A stretch of 6,992 bases of DNA from contig JAIPDY010000173.1 of NCBI GenBank assembly GCA_021737445.1, positions 1 through 6,992 of the forward strand. Reading direction: 5' to 3'. The number at the start of each line of letters is the position of its first letter. Within the stretch, counting starts at the first letter, position 1. This DNA comes from Desulfotignum sp. (lineage in GTDB: Bacteria > Desulfobacterota > Desulfobacteria > Desulfobacterales > Desulfobacteraceae). A model generated the notes under the pieces. The model saw nothing but the letters and a program-made list of their open reading frames with translations, did not search any database and was not told where the DNA came from. Positions 1 through 5,941 of this stretch are shown in pieces. The position numbers and the translations under genes are program-made.

Positions 1-545
1 AAGGCTTTTTCATGAAGCGACAGCGGAATGGAGTCATTCATGGAGAACCGGGCCAGTTTTTTTAACAGAAAATCGTTGCCTGTTGCCTGCAGGAATTCAA
101 AAAATGAAAAAGGCTCAAGATAAAAATATGAAATCCGCCCGACCGGCATGCTGTATTGATAGGTGTTCAAGGAGAATTCCAGCAGAGACCCTGCAGCAAT
201 AAGGGCCAGATCTTCAACATCCTCTTTGAACCACCGGAGTTTGGCAAATATTTCCGGCGCAGCTTGAATTTCGTCCAGAAAAACCAGCGTGGTTTTCGGA
301 TGGATCGGCGTGTTGAATTCCGATTCCAGGTTCAGCAGCGTTTCCCGGGGGTCGTTGGTGTTAAAAAGATCGGCAAGGGACGGGTTTCTTTCAAAATTCA
401 ATTCGATGAGCGTCAGGTTATGGCGGGTCGCCAGATCCCTGACCAGCCAGGTTTTCCCCACCTGTCTGGCCCCCCTTATCACCAGGGGTTTTCGGTTTTT
501 TTCCACCAGCCAGTTGTCCAGATGCTGTGATGCTGATCTTTCCAT
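1..545 (-). CDS. AAA_14/DUF4143-type ATPase, N-terminal part (runs off window)
   Basis: This is a P-loop ATPase whose first 181 residues are in the window; the C-terminus lies beyond base 1. The translation has a Walker A motif GARQVGKT at residues 25-32, a Walker B segment LVFLDE at 87-92 followed by IQ, and a sensor-like AAGSLLEF at 117-124. The stretch MPVGRISYFYLEPFSFFEFL follows. This order is characteristic of the AAA_14 ATPases that usually carry a C-terminal DUF4143 domain, normally about 380-420 residues in total. Their biochemical role is poorly defined; they are widespread, often multi-copy and patchily distributed. The ATG at 545 is the only usual start after an in-frame TAA seven codons upstream. 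It has no Shine-Dalgarno sequence, so initiation may be leaderless or weak. The upstream region carries two direct repeats and a possible promoter, suggesting independent and perhaps autoregulated expression. I cannot tell whether the gene is intact beyond the window edge. Confidence 0.88.
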   Translation of the reverse strand, partial: MERSASQHLDNWLVEKNRKPLVIRGARQVGKTWLVRDLATRHNLTLIELNFERNPSLADLFNTNDPRETLLNLESEFNTPIHPKTTLVFLDEIQAAPEIFAKLRWFKEDVEDLALIAAGSLLEFSLNTYQYSMPVGRISYFYLEPFSFFEFLQATGNDFLLKKLARFSMNDSIPLSLHEKA

Positions 546-550
546 GGTTT

Positions 551-579
551 TGTTTAAAACAACGCGTTAAAAATGTCAA
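551..579 (-). promoter_or_regulatory. Possible promoter of the DUF4143-type ATPase
   Basis: A perfect TTGACA (579-574) is followed after 17 bp by TAAACA (556-551), which matches the sigma70 -10 consensus at only three positions. The spacer contains one copy of the AACGCGTT palindrome. Transcription would start close to the ATG at 545, which fits the absence of a Shine-Dalgarno sequence. The -35 and spacing are good; the -10 is weak. Confidence 0.45.
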
Positions 580-603
580 TATTAAAAAAAACAACGCGTT
601 AAA
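556..603 (-). repeat. Pair of exact 16-bp direct repeats upstream of the ATPase gene
   Basis: On the minus strand the sequence TTTAACGCGTTGTTTT occurs twice, at 603-588 and 571-556. The two copies are exactly 32 bp apart, close to three helical turns. Each contains the 8-bp palindrome AACGCGTT. The distal copy covers the stop codon of the glycerophosphodiesterase gene. The proximal copy starts just downstream of a TTGACA box and ends at the possible -10. Two identical half-palindromic sites on one DNA face, in a stretch with only 17 G/C in 60 bases (541-600), fit an operator for a dimeric regulator. The regulator is not identifiable here. Confidence 0.7.
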
Positions 604-1420
604 TAATTATTTCACTGGTGAAAAACTGGGGGAAATCCGTGATAATGCCGCTGGCACCGGCCTGAACATACATGGCAGCGGTTTTGGGATCATTGACCGT
701 GAACAGGTTCACTGCAAAGCCCTGCTGCACAAGACTGCGGACAAATTCGGCATCCACAAGGTCTGCATTGATGTTGTAGACATTGAATGCACCGGGGTGA
801 AAAGTTTTTATGTCTGTGCCGGTTTCCCCCACCAGGGCCTGGACAGCAATATCCGGCCGCAGCAGCCGGACACGTTCCAGCCAGGCATGGTTGAAAGAGG
901 AGATCACCACTTTGGCCGGCGCAATTTTGCTTTTGTTTATTGCTGCCAGAGTATTGTCCACGATAAAAAAAGGGCTGGGATCTGTGCCATGGTCTTTGAG
1001 TTCCAGGTTGATGTGCCAGTCCAGATTTTTTGTAAACAGCAGCCCCTGTTCAAGGGTGGGGATTTTTTCATTGCTGAATCCGGCAAGGGCCCCGGAAGTC
1101 ACTTCGCCTTTCTGAATGGTTGAAAACGGGTCGGTTTTTTCAAACCAGGACCCTGCATCCAGGGCTTTGAGTTCAGCCAGGGTAAAATGGGGCACAAGAT
1201 ATTTTCTACGGCCCTCAGATGTCAGGTGTTTGAAATGGTTTTTGGCATTGGTGCACCGAAGCAGATCTTTGTCATGGAACAGCACCAGACGGCCGTCACC
1301 GGTGACCTGGATGTCGGTTTCCCAGCGGTGTGCCCCGGATTGCAATGCCGCCTTTGCGGCAGCCAGGGTATTTTCCGGGGCCAGGCTCCTGGCCCCCCGG
1401 TGGGCGATAATTTCGGTCAT
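599..1420 (-). CDS. Glycerophosphodiester phosphodiesterase (GDPD family), cytoplasmic
   Basis: This 273-residue protein belongs to the GDPD TIM-barrel family, which hydrolyses glycerophosphodiesters to sn-glycerol 3-phosphate and an alcohol using a divalent metal. Visible family motifs are HRGA at residues 7-10 with the catalytic H7 and R8, PENT at 15-18, and the metal-ligand pair E34 and D36. H49-D50 supplies the second catalytic histidine, and NLELK at 138-142 holds the third acidic ligand E140. The C-terminal strand carries FTVNDP and then GIITDFP. No signal peptide or membrane segment is present, so the enzyme should be cytoplasmic, like E. coli UgpQ rather than periplasmic GlpQ; UgpQ-type enzymes are usually about 250 residues. 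The gene starts 15 bp after the citrate synthase stop and has no clear ribosome-binding site, so it is probably co-transcribed and may depend on ribosomes arriving from gltA. Substrate preference cannot be read from the sequence. Confidence 0.92.
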   Translation of the reverse strand: MTEIIAHRGARSLAPENTLAAAKAALQSGAHRWETDIQVTGDGRLVLFHDKDLLRCTNAKNHFKHLTSEGRRKYLVPHFTLAELKALDAGSWFEKTDPFSTIQKGEVTSGALAGFSNEKIPTLEQGLLFTKNLDWHINLELKDHGTDPSPFFIVDNTLAAINKSKIAPAKVVISSFNHAWLERVRLLRPDIAVQALVGETGTDIKTFHPGAFNVYNINADLVDAEFVRSLVQQGFAVNLFTVNDPKTAAMYVQAGASGIITDFPQFFTSEIII

Positions 1421-1435
1421 GGGCGTTGAGATGTA

Positions 1436-2737
1436 TCAGCTGTATCCATTTTCGTTTCTGCGCTGATCAATGGGTACATACTCGGTGATGGTGTTGCCCA
1501 TATAAACCTGCCTGGGCCGGCAAATTTTCATTTCCGGATCTGCCATGTCCTCTTTCCACTGGGCGATCCATCCGGGCAGCCGGCCGATGGCGAACATCAC
1601 AGTGAACATGTTGGTGGGAATGCCTAAGGCCCGCAGCACAATCCCTGCGTAAAAATCCACATTGGGATACAGATGCTTGTCCTTGAAATAGGCATCTTCC
1701 AGGGCAGCCTCTTCCAGGCGCCGGCCGATATCCAGCAGCGGATCCTGCCGGTTCACCTTGGCCAGAACCATATCACACATTTTTTTCATGATCCTGCCCC
1801 GGGGATCATAGGTTTTGTAGACCCGGTGTCCAAACCCCATGAGCCTGAAGGGATCATTTTTATCTCTGGCCCTGGCAATGCATTGTTCAATGGTCATGCC
1901 GTCTTTTTCGATCTGTTCCAGCATGTGGATCACTGCCTGGTTGGCCCCGCCGTGAAGCGGCCCCCACAAAGCACTGATACCGGCGGACAAGGAGGCATAG
2001 ATATTTACTTTTCCGGAGCCCACCACCCGGACCGCCGTGGTGGAGCAGTTCTGTTCGTGATCTGCATGCAGAATCCAGAACACATTCAGCGCTTTCACCA
2101 GGTCATCGTCCATATGATAAGGCACCACATCACTGTCAAACATCATATTCAAAAAATTGGCGCAGTAGCACAGGCCTGGCTGGGGATAGGTCACCCGCTG
2201 GCCGATGGAAATCTTATACGCCATGGCCGCCAGGGTCCGGACTTTGGAAATGATCCGCAAAAAGGTGGTATTCATCTCCTCTTCCAGGTCAATGAGTTCC
2301 GGATAAAAAGAGCGCAATGCATTGACCATGGCGGACAAAATCCCCATGGGATGGGCCTTGGGCGGATAGTTCTGGTAAAATGCCCGCATGTTTTCATGGA
2401 CCAGGGAAAAATCATTGAGATACACGGAGGTGCGGGTCAGCTCCTCTCTGGTGGGCAGCCTGCCCACAATAAGCAGAAAGGCTGTTTCCACAAAACTGGA
2501 TTTTTCAGCCAGCTGTTCAATGGGAATGCCTCTGTACCGCAGTATCCCTTTTTCACCGTCCATATAGGTGATGGCACTTTTGCAGGCACCGGTGCTGCCA
2601 TACCCGGGATCAAATGTGATATAACCGGTTTCCTGGCGCAGATGCCTGATATCAATAGCTTTTTCGCCTTCAGTGCCTGTAATGACAGGCAGATGCATCT
2701 CTTTTCCGTCAATGATCAGTTTTGCATATTCTTCCAT
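1436..2737 (-). CDS. gltA: Citrate synthase, GltA type
   Basis: This enzyme condenses acetyl-CoA with oxaloacetate to citrate at the entry of the TCA cycle. The 433-residue protein aligns end to end with E. coli GltA by eye. It has FDPGYGSTG near residue 42, HADHEQN at 224-230, WGPLHGGAN at 258-266, GFGHRVYK at 301-308 and NVDFYAG at 359-365. The catalytic triad is H262, H304 and D361, matching E. coli H264, H305 and D362. I chose the ATG at 2737 because it follows GTGAGGG, which can serve as a ribosome-binding site, and lies 20 bp after the fmdB stop. An in-frame start 60 bases upstream would extend the protein into the fmdB reading region with no family similarity. Residues used for NADH inhibition in the hexameric E. 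coli enzyme are only partly kept: Y145, R161 and K165 are present, but the reactive Cys206 position appears to be valine. The gene sits between fmdB and the GDPD gene in one apparent operon. Confidence 0.97.
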   Translation of the reverse strand: MEEYAKLIIDGKEMHLPVITGTEGEKAIDIRHLRQETGYITFDPGYGSTGACKSAITYMDGEKGILRYRGIPIEQLAEKSSFVETAFLLIVGRLPTREELTRTSVYLNDFSLVHENMRAFYQNYPPKAHPMGILSAMVNALRSFYPELIDLEEEMNTTFLRIISKVRTLAAMAYKISIGQRVTYPQPGLCYCANFLNMMFDSDVVPYHMDDDLVKALNVFWILHADHEQNCSTTAVRVVGSGKVNIYASLSAGISALWGPLHGGANQAVIHMLEQIEKDGMTIEQCIARARDKNDPFRLMGFGHRVYKTYDPRGRIMKKMCDMVLAKVNRQDPLLDIGRRLEEAALEDAYFKDKHLYPNVDFYAGIVLRALGIPTNMFTVMFAIGRLPGWIAQWKEDMADPEMKICRPRQVYMGNTITEYVPIDQRRNENGYS

Positions 2738-2757
2738 ACGGCCCTCACAAATGTATA

Positions 2758-3012
2758 TCAGTCCCTTGTCTCTCCGGCAACTGTATAGGTTTTGCATGAT
2801 CCGCCCGAACAGGTGCGTTCCTGGGCAGACACCCCTTTTGCCGCTCCCTGGCCCGAAGATCCGGCCATGGCATAGTTGGTGGTGGAGACCACCCGTTCAA
2901 ACTCAGGGGACTGGCATTTGGGGCAGGCCACGGCCTGATCCTTTTGTGATCCCATCACGATCACTTCAAAAAATTCTTCACATTTCAAACACTTGAATTC
3001 ATATATGGGCAT
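2758..3012 (-). CDS. FmdB-family zinc-ribbon protein
   Basis: This 84-residue protein starts with MPIYEFKC, the hallmark of the FmdB (CxxC_CxxC_SSSS) zinc-ribbon family. Two zinc-knuckle pairs, C8-x2-C11 and C30-x2-C33, would bind one zinc ion. The ribbon is followed by a low-complexity Gly/Ala/Ser linker. An additional C68-SGGS-C73 pair near the C-terminus resembles the Gly- and Cys-rich tails found in many members. The family takes its name from an open reading frame in a Methylophilus formamidase cluster where it was proposed to be regulatory; its real function is not settled. The ATG at 3012 has an excellent AAGGAG ribosome-binding site (3023-3018) five bases upstream. It is the first gene of the apparent fmdB-gltA-GDPD operon, directly behind a strong-looking promoter. 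A role in regulating or supporting citrate synthase is only a guess from position. Confidence 0.93.
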   Translation of the reverse strand: MPIYEFKCLKCEEFFEVIVMGSQKDQAVACPKCQSPEFERVVSTTNYAMAGSSGQGAAKGVSAQERTCSGGSCKTYTVAGETRD

Positions 3013-3050
3013 AATAACTCCTTGAATGACATAATTTACAATAGATCGCT

Positions 3051-3080
3051 AATATAATCAGAACCTGCCGAAGTTGTCAA
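3051..3080 (-). promoter_or_regulatory. Predicted sigma70-type promoter of fmdB-gltA-GDPD
   Basis: TTGACA (3080-3075, six of six consensus bases) is followed after 18 bp by TATATT (3056-3051, five of six). The expected transcription start is near 3044, leaving a short leader of roughly 30 bases before the fmdB ATG with its AAGGAG site. The -35 box contains the recN stop codon TGA (3079-3077). This is the best promoter match in the window and marks the boundary between the recN group and the citrate synthase operon. It lacks a recognisable terminator upstream, so read-through from recN remains possible. Confidence 0.75.
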
Positions 3081-4792
3081 GGTGATTTGTCAGCCGTACC
3101 TGTGAGCAGCTCCCGGGCATGGGCCCGGGTGGCATGGGTGATTTTCGCTCCCCCCATCATCCGGGCGATCTCCTCCACCCGGTCTTCCAGGGCAGCCAGG
3201 GGCACAATGTCTGTGCAGGTCCGGCCGTTGACCACCTGTTTTGAAATCCTGAACTGGTGGTGGCCGTATCCGGCGATCTGGGCCAGGTGGGTGATGCAGA
3301 TCACCTGGTGCCGGTCTGCCAGGGCTGCCAGCTTGCGGCCGACCTTTTCAGCCGTGGCTCCGCCGATGCCCGCATCCACCTCGTCAAAAATCAGGGTCTC
3401 AAAGAACTGGGTGTGGGACAGGACCGCTTTTAACGCCAGGACGATCCGGGACAGTTCCCCGCCTGAGGCTATTCTGGCCAGGGGCCTGGGGGCTTCCCCG
3501 GGATTGGGGCTGAGCATGAAGCTGACCCGGTCCATGCCTGAGGCAAAAATTTTGTACCCGTCCAGGGTGGATATCTCCTGCGGGGAATCTGAACGTTCAT
3601 GGGAAACGGCCACCTGAAACCGTGCCTTGTCCATTTCCAGGGCAGCCAGTTCATCCTGGGCCAGCCGGGCCAGCCCGATACCTGCCTGTCTGCGTTTTTC
3701 AGACAGGTCTTTGGCACTTTGGCGAATCTGTTCCTCCAGATCCTTTTTCTTGCCGATCAGATCCCGGATCTGCCTGTCCATGCCCAGGGTCTGGTCCAGC
3801 TGTTTTTCCAGGGCCTCATACTGCGCAAACAAGGCCTCCAGAGAGCCCCCGTATTTGCGTTTGAGCCGGGAAATAAGATCCAGGCGCTGGTCCACGGCAT
3901 CCAAAGATTCCGGGTCCAGATCGATGGCAGATGAATAGTTCCTCAGGGTGTCGGTCACATCCTGGAGGTCCAGGATAACGGCATTGAGACGGTCGGATGC
4001 CGCTGCCATGTCCGGGTCTGCCTCCCTGAACCGGTTCATCCCGGCCTGGAGGGATGCCAGCTGTTCAATCACCGACCCTTCCCGGTCATACACCTGGTGG
4101 ATGGCACCATTCACAGTTTCAAATATTTTTGCGGCATTGGACAGCACCTGTTTTCTGTTTTCCAGAAATTCATCCTCCCCCGGCTGGATGCCAGCTGCCT
4201 GGATCTCATCCACCTGGAACTGGATCAGCTCTTTTTCTGTTTCCCGGCGGCTTTTTTCCGCCTCCAGGGCCTTTATCCGGGTGTTCAGGGGCATAATCGC
4301 CCTGTAAAGGTCAGTCACCTGCCTGCGCAGATCCAGGGTGCCGGCAAATTCATCCAGAATGTCCAGGTGGTTTTCCTCCCGCAGCAACCCCTGGTGGGCA
4401 TGCTGGCTGGAAATTCCTGCCAGGTTCCGGGTCAGCTGCTTGAGAAATTCCAGGGTGGACTGCCGGGAATTGATGAACACCCGGCTTTTGCCCGATTTTG
4501 TGATCAGCCGCCGGATAATCAGGCCGTCACGGGCATCCATTCCCTGATCTGCCAGGAGCCTGCCAGGTTCGGAATCCAGGGTGATGTCAAAGCAGGCCTC
4601 CAGTTCAGCGGTATCTTCTCCGGTGCGCACCAGATCAGCTGATGCCCGGGCGCCCAACAGCAGGCTCACCGCCTGGATAATAATGGATTTGCCGGCGCCG
4701 GTTTCTCCGGTGAGTACAGACAGGCCCGGTTGAAAAAAGATGCGGATATCTTCAATAATGGCGAATTTTTTTATGGCCAGTTCGCTGAGCAT
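3077..4792 (-). CDS. recN: DNA repair protein RecN
   Basis: RecN is an SMC-like ATPase that acts at DNA double-strand breaks during recombinational repair. The 571-residue length is normal for the family. The N-terminal head half begins MLSELAIKKFAIIED, with Walker A GETGAGKS at residues 29-36. The middle is rich in Glu, Gln, Lys, Arg and Leu and is expected to form the antiparallel coiled coil, roughly residues 150-400. The C-terminal head half has the ABC signature ASGGELSR at 442-449, Walker B LIFDEVD with D470-E471, and the switch histidine H502 in ITHLAQ. The ATG at 4792 has AAGGAG (4803-4798) five bases upstream and overlaps the 3' end of the preceding membrane-protein gene by 41 bases. 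This suggests co-transcription and possible coupling. In E. coli recN is strongly SOS-induced; I see no LexA-like box at this start, but an operon promoter may lie further upstream. Confidence 0.97.
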   Translation of the reverse strand: MLSELAIKKFAIIEDIRIFFQPGLSVLTGETGAGKSIIIQAVSLLLGARASADLVRTGEDTAELEACFDITLDSEPGRLLADQGMDARDGLIIRRLITKSGKSRVFINSRQSTLEFLKQLTRNLAGISSQHAHQGLLREENHLDILDEFAGTLDLRRQVTDLYRAIMPLNTRIKALEAEKSRRETEKELIQFQVDEIQAAGIQPGEDEFLENRKQVLSNAAKIFETVNGAIHQVYDREGSVIEQLASLQAGMNRFREADPDMAAASDRLNAVILDLQDVTDTLRNYSSAIDLDPESLDAVDQRLDLISRLKRKYGGSLEALFAQYEALEKQLDQTLGMDRQIRDLIGKKKDLEEQIRQSAKDLSEKRRQAGIGLARLAQDELAALEMDKARFQVAVSHERSDSPQEISTLDGYKIFASGMDRVSFMLSPNPGEAPRPLARIASGGELSRIVLALKAVLSHTQFFETLIFDEVDAGIGGATAEKVGRKLAALADRHQVICITHLAQIAGYGHHQFRISKQVVNGRTCTDIVPLAALEDRVEEIARMMGGAKITHATRAHARELLTGTADKSP

Positions 4793-5762
4793 GCTGTCTC
4801 CTTAGGGCTGAAAACACCGAAAATGTGTAGGTGACGATAATGGCTGCCACCAGCCTGGGAATCCAGAGCCAGAAAGGCGGTATACCCAGCGGCAGTAGCA
4901 GCACCGGGTCTTCGATCATGGCATGGTTGATGCCGATGGACAGATGAAGCCGGGCCAGGGCCTCTTTGTCATAAAAATGGGTTCTTGTCTCTTCCACAAT
5001 CACGGCAGACCCGTATGCCAGCCCGAACACCGCAGCTGTCATCCAGAGCATGCCGCAGGATTTGTCTAAGCCCAGAAAGGACAGCACCGGCCGCAAAGGC
5101 CGGATGACCACATCGATGACATGAAATATCCTGGCCAGTTCCAGCATGACCATCAACGGCATGATGATGAAAAAAATCTGAATTGTGAGCTTGAGGGTAT
5201 CCACTGCCCATACAGCCAGCCAGGCAGAAAAGGCCTGCTGTGTGCCCGGCAGTGTGCCGGCTGAAAGCGCAGCCGTTGTCTGCGGGGTGATGCCCATGAT
5301 TTTAGCGCAGCAGAAGGTCACCACAAACGCAGCCGCCAGGCGAAAGGCAGCGGCAAAAAAAGGATTGATACCTGATCGTCCCTGGACGATACTTTCCTGG
5401 ATCAGGTTGTGGCAGATCAAAGTGAACACGGCCAGCAGGATCATGTGATCCATGGAAAAAGGCATGACCGACAGGGCTGCCACCGTGCCGTAAATCCCGG
5501 TGAAAATGCCGGCAATGATCACCAGAGCCGCGGCAGCAGGCAGGCCCAGCCAGCTCATCACCGGGGTCAATAAAAAATCCAGCTTGTAAATCAGGCCCGA
5601 ATATACCAGAAGCCCTGTGGCAAAAGACACCGGCACAATGATTTTAAGCAGCCAGACAAACCCGTTCCAGCCTTTTTTCAGGCCGGTCCTGATCCCCGGA
5701 AACAATCGCGGTGCAGGAGGGTTATTTTTTTGTGTCATGGCCGGCGAGATCTTTTTGTACAT
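4752..5762 (-). CDS. Nucleoside-recognition (Gate) domain membrane protein with internal duplication
   Basis: This is a polytopic inner-membrane protein of 336 residues, about eight to ten hydrophobic segments, with a basic cytoplasmic-looking C-terminus (RRQHAQRTGHKKIRH). It resembles proteins annotated with the Gate 'nucleoside recognition' domain, a family that includes sporulation proteins SpmA/SpmB; transported or sensed substrates are mostly unknown. The two halves look related. Residues about 37-125 hold a segment ending SWLGL, then GIYGTVAALS and CHNLIQES. Residues about 188-286 hold a segment ending SFLGL, then GLAYGSAVIVE and INHAMIEDP. The polar His/Asn plus Glu pairs inside these hydrophobic regions (H118, N119, E123; N279, H280, E284) are good candidates for a substrate or ion site. 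The ATG at 5762 overlaps the upstream small gene by 41 bases; the ATG at 5738 is an alternative with less overlap. Neither has a clear ribosome-binding site, so translation is probably coupled. It overlaps recN downstream. Confidence 0.75.
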   Translation of the reverse strand: MYKKISPAMTQKNNPPAPRLFPGIRTGLKKGWNGFVWLLKIIVPVSFATGLLVYSGLIYKLDFLLTPVMSWLGLPAAAALVIIAGIFTGIYGTVAALSVMPFSMDHMILLAVFTLICHNLIQESIVQGRSGINPFFAAAFRLAAAFVVTFCCAKIMGITPQTTAALSAGTLPGTQQAFSAWLAVWAVDTLKLTIQIFFIIMPLMVMLELARIFHVIDVVIRPLRPVLSFLGLDKSCGMLWMTAAVFGLAYGSAVIVEETRTHFYDKEALARLHLSIGINHAMIEDPVLLLPLGIPPFWLWIPRLVAAIIVTYTFSVFSALRRQHAQRTGHKKIRHY

Positions 5763-5904
5763 GTTTTTTTACTGTTTCATCCACCGTGGCATACACATCC
5801 CTGAAGGCTTCATGCATATTGGACGGGGATAATCTCCCCATTTCAATAAATTTGACAATGATTTCCTTGGCAGACCGCAGTATCTGTTCGTCAATTGATT
5901 TCAT
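5722..5904 (-). CDS. Small helical protein, MucR-N-terminus-like (60 aa)
   Basis: This gene encodes 60 residues beginning MKSIDEQILRSAKEII from the ATG at 5904; a TTG at 5916 in the same frame would add four residues. It is predicted to be helical and highly charged, with a Lys-rich end and no cysteines or membrane segment. The order 'A-K-E-I-I-V-K...G-R-L-S-P-S-N-M...F-R-D-V-Y' resembles the N-terminal oligomerisation region of MucR/Ros regulators. Those proteins read roughly 'A-x-E-I-V-K-A-x-A...M-T-E-E-E-I'. The C-terminal zinc-finger DNA-binding part of MucR is absent, so a DNA-binding role is unproven. It lies 33 bp after the oxidoreductase gene and overlaps the membrane-protein gene, whose translation it may feed. 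There is no obvious ribosome-binding site. That it is a real gene is supported by its packing and clean amino-acid composition; its function is unknown. Confidence 0.6.
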   Translation of the reverse strand: MKSIDEQILRSAKEIIVKFIEMGRLSPSNMHEAFRDVYATVDETVKKHVQKDLAGHDTKK

Positions 5905-5912
5905 AAGACAAG

Positions 5913-5941
5913 TCAATACCAGAACCCTGGTGCAAGGTCAA
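5913..5941 (-). promoter_or_regulatory. Possible promoter before the small MucR-like gene
   Basis: TTGACC (5941-5936) and TATTGA (5918-5913) are separated by 17 bp. The -35 has five of six consensus bases, but the -10 matches only the first three. The -35 contains the stop codon TGA of the oxidoreductase gene (5940-5938). Transcription would begin almost at the ATG at 5904, giving a leaderless message, which fits the missing ribosome-binding site. Confidence 0.3.
5918..5931. repeat. Short perfect inverted repeat downstream of the oxidoreductase gene
   Basis: On the minus strand ACCAG and CTGGT form a perfect 5-bp stem around GGTT. The element begins seven bases after the oxidoreductase stop codon and lies in the spacer of the possible promoter for the small gene. 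It has no following T-run, so it is a poor intrinsic terminator. An operator or a weak mRNA hairpin is possible; chance is also possible at this length. Confidence 0.3.

Noticed and set aside
580..592. A-run after the GDPD gene on the plus strand (T-run on the minus strand), considered as a terminator tail
   Set aside because: No GC-rich hairpin precedes it; the only nearby symmetry is the 8-bp AACGCGTT palindrome, which has no loop and is duplicated as an operator-like repeat.
1673..2788. A 371-codon open frame on the plus strand
   Set aside because: It is exactly antisense to citrate synthase, whose catalytic residues and full-length alignment are unmistakable. The plus-strand product has low-complexity His/Gly/Gln-rich composition and no family motif.
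2738..2797. Upstream in-frame start that would add 20 residues to citrate synthase
   Set aside because: The added residues overlap the fmdB coding region and have no family similarity, while the ATG at 2737 has a plausible ribosome-binding site and starts where GltA proteins start.
3013..3076. Possible intrinsic terminator after recN
   Set aside because: The gap contains no GC-rich stem followed by a T-run; it is better explained by the fmdB promoter and leader.
4097..4642. A 181-codon plus-strand open frame within recN
   Set aside because: It is a shadow of the coiled-coil region of recN; the minus-strand frame carries all RecN motifs.
3077..4792. Frequent recurrence of TCCAGG/CCAGGG oligomers, considered as a repeat family or Chi-like motif
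   Set aside because: The copies are irregularly spaced, mostly fall at Leu (CTG) plus Glu/Asp/Ala codon combinations of the real genes, and show no conserved longer unit.
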